From an uncultured Granulicatella sp. (lineage in GTDB: Bacteria > Bacillota > Bacilli > Lactobacillales > Aerococcaceae), in contig CALATC010000194.1 in the NCBI GenBank assembly GCA_937891475.1, positions 1 through 21,233 of the forward strand: DNA of 21,233 nucleotides, in the 5' to 3' direction. The position numbers were made by a program, and so were the translations under genes. Every line of letters starts with the position of its first letter. The stretch's first letter is position 1. This document shows, piece after piece, positions 16,862 through 21,233 of this stretch. The notes under the pieces were generated by a model that worked only from the letters and a program-made list of their open reading frames with translations, was not told the origin of the DNA and made no database searches.

Positions 16862-17572
16862 ATGACAAAATTTATCGTAGAACCAGAATTTTGGGAATTA
16901 TTTCCAGAAGGACAAGTAAATGTTTTAGTACTAAAAGGAATTAATAACTATGTAGATGAAACGGAAGATCCTTATTTTGAAGGGATTTTACAAGAAGCTT
17001 GTCAAAAAGCTCAAGTTCATTTTACAGAAGAAGTGTTTAGTGATAATACTGTTATCCAACAATGGAGACAAGCCTATTCTAAGTTCAAAACTAAAAAAGG
17101 AGCTCGTTCTTCGATTGAAGCATTGTTAAAACGTGTCTCTCAAGGACATCAATTCCGTCTGATTACTCCATTAGTCGATATTTATAATAGTATTTCTATT
17201 GAATATGCTGTCCCATTAGGGGGAGAAGACTTAGATAAAATCCAAGGAGATTTACGTTTAGGTAAAGCTAAAGGCGGAGAAAGTTTCTTCCCGTTAGGCG
17301 CTGAGGAAGATGCTCCAGCATTAGAAGGTGAAATTTGTCACTTCGATAATGAAGGAGCCGTATGTCGTTGCTTGAACTGGAGAGAAGCAAAGAGAACAAT
17401 GTTGCAAGAAGAAACAACCAATGCTGTTCTTGTTATGGAATCTGTCACAAAAGATCAAGCAGAACGAGCAACAGTTGCTATGGAGGCATTAAAGAAACGT
17501 TGCGAAGAGTACTTCAATGTAACAGGTATAAGTTATATTGTAACACCACAAAATAGCGAAGTTGAATTATAA
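16862..17572 (+). CDS. B3/B4 tRNA-editing-like domain protein
   Basis: A 236-residue free-standing relative of the B3/B4 editing domain of the phenylalanyl-tRNA synthetase beta chain. Typical features are WRQAYSKFKTKKGARSSIEA, then LITPLVDIYNSISIEYAVPLGGEDLD and the C-terminal RCEEYF segment. Stand-alone members are common in Firmicutes. They may hydrolyse mischarged tRNA or an amino-acid derivative, but this is not proven for most. GAGGAATGG precedes the ATG. It is the last gene before a terminator at 17577, closing the csp operon. Confidence 0.82.
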   Translation: MTKFIVEPEFWELFPEGQVNVLVLKGINNYVDETEDPYFEGILQEACQKAQVHFTEEVFSDNTVIQQWRQAYSKFKTKKGARSSIEALLKRVSQGHQFRLITPLVDIYNSISIEYAVPLGGEDLDKIQGDLRLGKAKGGESFFPLGAEEDAPALEGEICHFDNEGAVCRCLNWREAKRTMLQEETTNAVLVMESVTKDQAERATVAMEALKKRCEEYFNVTGISYIVTPQNSEVEL

Positions 17573-17576
17573 TAGG

Positions 17577-17609
17577 AAAGTGGTAGAGCGAAATGTTCTG
17601 CCACTTTTT
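17577..17609 (+). terminator. Intrinsic terminator ending the csp operon
   Basis: AAAGTGGTAGA pairs with TCTGCCACTTT (17577-17587 with 17597-17607, one T-G wobble), followed by a T-run to 17609. It begins four bases after the B3/B4 gene stop and lies upstream of dinB. Confidence 0.85.
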
Positions 17610-17645
17610 GAATGCTTTAGAAATACAAAAGGAAGGAGGAAACGA

Positions 17646-18704
17646 ATGCGTAAAATATTACATATTGATATGGATGCCTTTTTTGCATCAGTGGAACAAA
17701 TGGATCATCCGCAATTAAGAGGAAAACCGATTATCGTTGGTGGGAAAGTCAATCAACGTGGAGTAGTGGCAACTTGTTCTTATGAAGCAAGAGCATTTGG
17801 AGTACGATCTGCAATGCCGACGAGTAAAGCCATCCGATTATGTCCCAAAGCCATTATTGTTCCTCCGAATTTTGAAAGATATCGACAATTAAGTTTACAA
17901 ATTCGAGAAATTTTTCATCGATATACACCTCTCGTTGAACCGATGTCGATTGATGAAGCTTATTTAGATGTTACAGAGAATTCAAAAAATCAATCTTCTG
18001 CAACAATGATTGCTAGAGAAATTCAAGAAGCTATCTATAAAGAAGTAGGATTAACTTGTTCAGTTGGAGTATCATTTAATAAATTTTTAGCTAAAATTGC
18101 TTCTGGGCAAAGAAAACCAGCTGGAATTACAGTAATTGATCAAGAATCATTTCCAGAATTTATTAAAACATTACCTGTTGAAAAATTTTTTGGAGTAGGA
18201 CATGCTACGGCAAAAAAATTACATCAGAAAAATTTATTCACGGGAGAGGATATTCTGAATTGTTCTAAAGAGTTTTTAATAGAACATTTCGGAAAGCAAG
18301 GAGAAGCACTGTATCGACAAGTAAGAGGAAAGTCCAATGATCAATTAACATTGTATCGGGAAAGAAAATCTTACGGTAAAGAAGAAACTTTATTAGAAGA
18401 TACTACAGATGAAGAAGTACTACAGAAATATATAGAGCAATTCTCAGAACAAATATCTAACTGGTTAAAGAAAAATAAACTAGCAGCTAAAACAATAACG
18501 ATAAAATTAAAACAAAGCGATTTTGAAACGAAAACAAGAAGCAAGACATTAGAAAACTATGTCCAGAGTAAAGAAAAATTAGCTTTAGCAGCTTATCACC
18601 TATTAATGGAAGAGTATAATAATGAATCCATTCGTTTAATTGGACTTACTAGTTCTCAGTTTGAACAGACGAATTATTTATTTGAGCAAGTTAAACTGTT
18701 TTAA
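17646..18704 (+). CDS. dinB: DNA polymerase IV (Y-family)
   Basis: A 352-residue error-prone translesion polymerase. Catalytic carboxylates are Asp8 (HIDMDAFFASVEQ) and Asp103/Glu104 (SIDEAYLD). Phe13 is at the usual steric-gate position. The finger and palm signature CSYEARAFGVRSAMP follows, then the little-finger domain from about 235. The protein ends in QVKLF, close to the QLxLF sliding-clamp binding peptide. A longer frame from 17562 runs back through the terminator. GGAAGGAGG six bases before ATG 17646 sets the start. No LexA-type box (CGAAC-N4-GTTCG) is seen just upstream, so SOS control is not supported. Confidence 0.95.
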   Translation: MRKILHIDMDAFFASVEQMDHPQLRGKPIIVGGKVNQRGVVATCSYEARAFGVRSAMPTSKAIRLCPKAIIVPPNFERYRQLSLQIREIFHRYTPLVEPMSIDEAYLDVTENSKNQSSATMIAREIQEAIYKEVGLTCSVGVSFNKFLAKIASGQRKPAGITVIDQESFPEFIKTLPVEKFFGVGHATAKKLHQKNLFTGEDILNCSKEFLIEHFGKQGEALYRQVRGKSNDQLTLYRERKSYGKEETLLEDTTDEEVLQKYIEQFSEQISNWLKKNKLAAKTITIKLKQSDFETKTRSKTLENYVQSKEKLALAAYHLLMEEYNNESIRLIGLTSSQFEQTNYLFEQVKLF

Positions 18705-18811
18705 AAATATTAGTACAGTTTTAGTAACACCATATAACACAGAATAAAAGATATATTTTCCAACTTTTTTCATTTGAAATGAAAATTGATAAATATTTTG
18801 CACAAAAAAAC

Positions 18812-18832
18812 ATAAATAAATACTTTATTTAT
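18812..18832. repeat. AT-only inverted repeat
   Basis: ATAAATAAA and TTTATTTAT form perfect 9-bp arms around TAC. It lies 10 bases upstream of the Rex-like site. It could be a binding site for an unknown regulator or simply reflect AT richness. Confidence 0.4.
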
Positions 18833-18842
18833 AAACAAATAA

Positions 18843-18860
18843 TTGTAATATAGTTCACAA
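18843..18860. promoter_or_regulatory. Rex-type operator upstream of pdhA
   Basis: TTGTAATATAGTTCACAA fits the 18-base Rex consensus TTGTGAAnnnnTTCACAA, with the right half perfect (7 of 7) and the left half 5 of 7. Rex is a repressor released by NADH in Firmicutes and controls fermentation and pyruvate genes. The site is about 30 bases upstream of the best promoter, so it may act on an overlapping upstream promoter or through a second site. A lone half-site TGCACAA lies at 18799-18805. Confidence 0.6.
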
Positions 18861-18891
18861 AAAATAAAAAATAAAACTCGAACTTAATTAC

Positions 18892-18920
18892 TTGCATAAC
18901 TAAAAAAAGCATGGTAAATT
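18892..18920 (+). promoter_or_regulatory. Probable promoter of the pdh operon
   Basis: TTGCAT (-35) and TAAATT (-10), 17 bases apart, with an extended TGG before the -10. Start near 18927 gives a leader of about 92 bases. Hexamer matches are moderate. Confidence 0.5.
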
Positions 18921-18938
18921 AGTATATGAAAATAATAG

Positions 18939-18973
18939 AAATGATACAGAAATAAAATTCTGTTTCTTCATTT
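18939..18973 (+). ncRNA. Leader hairpin of the pdhA transcript (possible attenuator)
   Basis: Two helices stack with an asymmetric internal loop: AAATGA with TCATTT (18939-18944, 18968-18973) and ACAGAA with TTCTGT (18946-18951, 18958-18963), around an ATAAAA loop. A short T-run follows to 18975. All pairs are seen in the sequence; a regulatory or stabilising role is inference. Confidence 0.4.
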
Positions 18974-18997
18974 TTGTTATGAAGCACAATTTCTTAA

Positions 18998-20125
<1,128 letters not shown>

Positions 20126-20127
20126 TT

Positions 20128-21105
20128 ATGGCACAAATGACAATGATTCAAGCCATTACGGATGCATTGGCTTTAGAATTAAAACGTGATGAAAATGTCC
20201 TAATTTTCGGTGAAGACGTTGGTAAAAACGGAGGAGTTTTCCGTGCAACTCAAGGACTTCAAGATGAATTTGGAGAAGACCGTGTATTTAACACTCCTTT
20301 AGCAGAATCAGGTATTGGTGGTTTAGCTATCGGTTTAGCATTAGAAGGTTACCGTCCAGTTCCAGAAATCCAATTCTTTGGATTCGTATTTGAAGTAATG
20401 GATAGTGTTGTTGCTCAAGCAGCTCGTTACCGTTACCGTATGGGTGGAACTCGTCAAATGCCTATCGTATTTCGTTCACCATTTGGTGGAGGGGTTCACA
20501 CACCAGAATTACACTCAGATAACTTAGAAGGTTTAGTAGCACAATCACCAGGTTTGAAAGTCGTTATTCCTTCAAACCCATATGATGCAAAAGGTTTATT
20601 AATTTCAGCGATTCGTGACAACGATCCAGTTGTTTACTTAGAACATATGAAATTATACCGTTCATTCCGTGAAGAAGTGCCAGAAGAAAGCTATACAGTT
20701 CCATTAGGAAAAGCAGCTGTAACTCGTGAAGGTACAGATGTTTCTATTATTACTTACGGTGCTATGGTTCGTGAATCAGTTAAAGCAGCTGAAAACTTAG
20801 AAAAAGAAGGCATTTCTGTAGAAGTTATCGACTTACGTACAGTTTCTCCATTAGACTTAGATACAATTTTAGCATCTGTTCAAAAAACTGGACGTGTTGT
20901 AGTTGTACAAGAAGCTCAACGTCAAGCAGGTATCGGTGCAATGGTAATGTCTGAAATTTCAGAACGTGCTATTTTACACTTACAAGCTCCAATTGGACGT
21001 GTTGCAGCACCAGATACAATTTTCCCATTTGGTCAAGCAGAAAATGACTGGTTACCAAATGCAAGTGATATTGAAGCAAAAGTTCGCGAAACTTATAATT
21101 TTTAA
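20128..21105 (+). CDS. pdhB: Pyruvate dehydrogenase E1 component, beta subunit
   Basis: Partner of PdhA in the E1 heterotetramer of the cytoplasmic PDH complex. The protein is 325 residues. [10 protein letters not shown] (28-36) and [10 protein letters not shown] carry the conserved elements, and Glu60 corresponds to the glutamate that activates thiamine diphosphate. A transketolase-like central domain is followed by a C-terminal domain beginning near [18 protein letters not shown] within the end of pdhA is its ribosome site, so the genes are co-translated. A hairpin without a U-tract separates it from pdhC. Confidence 0.96.
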   Translation: MAQMTMIQAITDALALELKRDENVLIFGEDVGKNGGVFRATQGLQDEFGEDRVFNTPLAESGIGGLAIGLALEGYRPVPEIQFFGFVFEVMDSVVAQAARYRYRMGGTRQMPIVFRSPFGGGVHTPELHSDNLEGLVAQSPGLKVVIPSNPYDAKGLLISAIRDNDPVVYLEHMKLYRSFREEVPEESYTVPLGKAAVTREGTDVSIITYGAMVRESVKAAENLEKEGISVEVIDLRTVSPLDLDTILASVQKTGRVVVVQEAQRQAGIGAMVMSEISERAILHLQAPIGRVAAPDTIFPFGQAENDWLPNASDIEAKVRETYNF

Positions 21106-21120
21106 TTCGTAAACCATTCA

Positions 21121-21161
21121 CTAAAGAGCAAAAAGCCCTTCAAAGGTGATTTGCTCTTTAG
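21121..21161 (+). ncRNA. Intercistronic hairpin between pdhB and pdhC
   Basis: CTAAAGAGCAAA and TTTGCTCTTTAG (21121-21132, 21150-21161) form a perfect 12-bp stem. The loop can fold further (CCTT/AAGG). It is followed by AATATTT, not a T-run, so it is not a good terminator. A role in mRNA processing, stability or subunit ratio is more likely. Confidence 0.6.
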
Positions 21162-21197
21162 AATATTTAAGTAAAAATTAAGAAGGGATGTACAAGC

Positions 21198-21233
21198 ATG
21201 GCTTTCCAATTTAAAATGCCTGATATCGGTGAA
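21198..21233 (+). CDS. pdhC: Dihydrolipoamide acetyltransferase (PDH E2), 5' end only
   Basis: Only 12 codons lie in the window, beginning MAFQFKMPDIGE. This is the characteristic start of a lipoyl domain of the E2 core protein, which takes the acetyl group from E1 and passes it to CoA. GAAGGG precedes the ATG at about 10 bases. The pdhA-pdhB-pdhC order makes the call firm; the rest lies beyond the window. Confidence 0.88.
   Translation, partial: MAFQFKMPDIGE

Noticed and set aside
17562..17645. Longer N-terminus for DNA polymerase IV
   Set aside because: It would read through the preceding terminator, and the family's N-terminus begins right at MRKILHIDMDAFF with an ideal ribosome site.
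18693..18721. Terminator for dinB (AAACTGT ... ACAGTTT)
   Set aside because: Only a 7-bp AT-rich stem with a 15-base loop and no following T-run; possible but not supported.

Overview
This window looks like a piece of chromosome from a low-GC Gram-positive bacterium of the class Bacilli, most likely a member of the Lactobacillales (Carnobacteriaceae/Enterococcaceae-like). The basis is the AT-rich sequence, strong GGAGG-type ribosome binding sites, several TTG starts, the Bacillus/Enterococcus-type gene order ypmB-aspB-asnS-dnaD-nth, the two-subunit GlgC/GlgD system and a Firmicutes-type pdhABC operon. I cannot assign a species. No mobile element, CRISPR array, rRNA or tRNA was seen.

Layout. 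(1) 1-6400, glycogen and maltodextrin metabolism: an intracellular GH13 alpha-glycosidase on the minus strand faces away from glgB-glgC-glgD on the plus strand. They share a divergent promoter region with two LacI/CcpA-like boxes. The glg operon ends at a strong terminator right after glgD, so glgA and glgP are not in it. (2) 6440-10905, a conserved housekeeping operon: ypmB-like membrane protein, aspB, asnS, dnaD, nth. A terminator-like hairpin sits between asnS and dnaD. (3) 10930-12413: an HTH plus DUF2187 protein with its own promoters and a terminator overlapping its stop codon, then a repeat-rich alpha-helical protein of unknown function. (4) 12436-17609, a probable ten-gene operon from a csp promoter to a terminator: cold-shock protein, RNase HI-like protein (ATGA overlap), glutaredoxin-like protein, DUF1294 membrane protein, a frameshifted DUF1275 membrane protein, an isochorismatase-family hydrolase, a 63-residue membrane protein, a CPYC thioredoxin-like protein, a DUF2130 coiled-coil protein and a B3/B4-domain protein. 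(5) 17646-18704, DNA polymerase IV. (6) 18705-21233, the start of the pyruvate dehydrogenase operon (pdhA, pdhB, first 12 codons of pdhC), preceded by a good match to a Rex (NADH-sensing repressor) operator and a leader hairpin.

How they fit together. GlgC/GlgD make ADP-glucose and GlgB adds branches. The divergent GH13 enzyme probably trims alpha-glucans, so storage and breakdown may share a carbon-catabolite switch. PDH feeds pyruvate into acetyl-CoA, and the Rex site would tie it to the NADH/NAD+ ratio. The csp operon mixes RNA-related, thiol-redox and poorly characterised genes. It is the part of the window least explained by known pathways, but I see no clear evidence of a wholly new system. 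Several start codons were moved from the longest ORF on the basis of ribosome binding sites, and this is noted where it applies.
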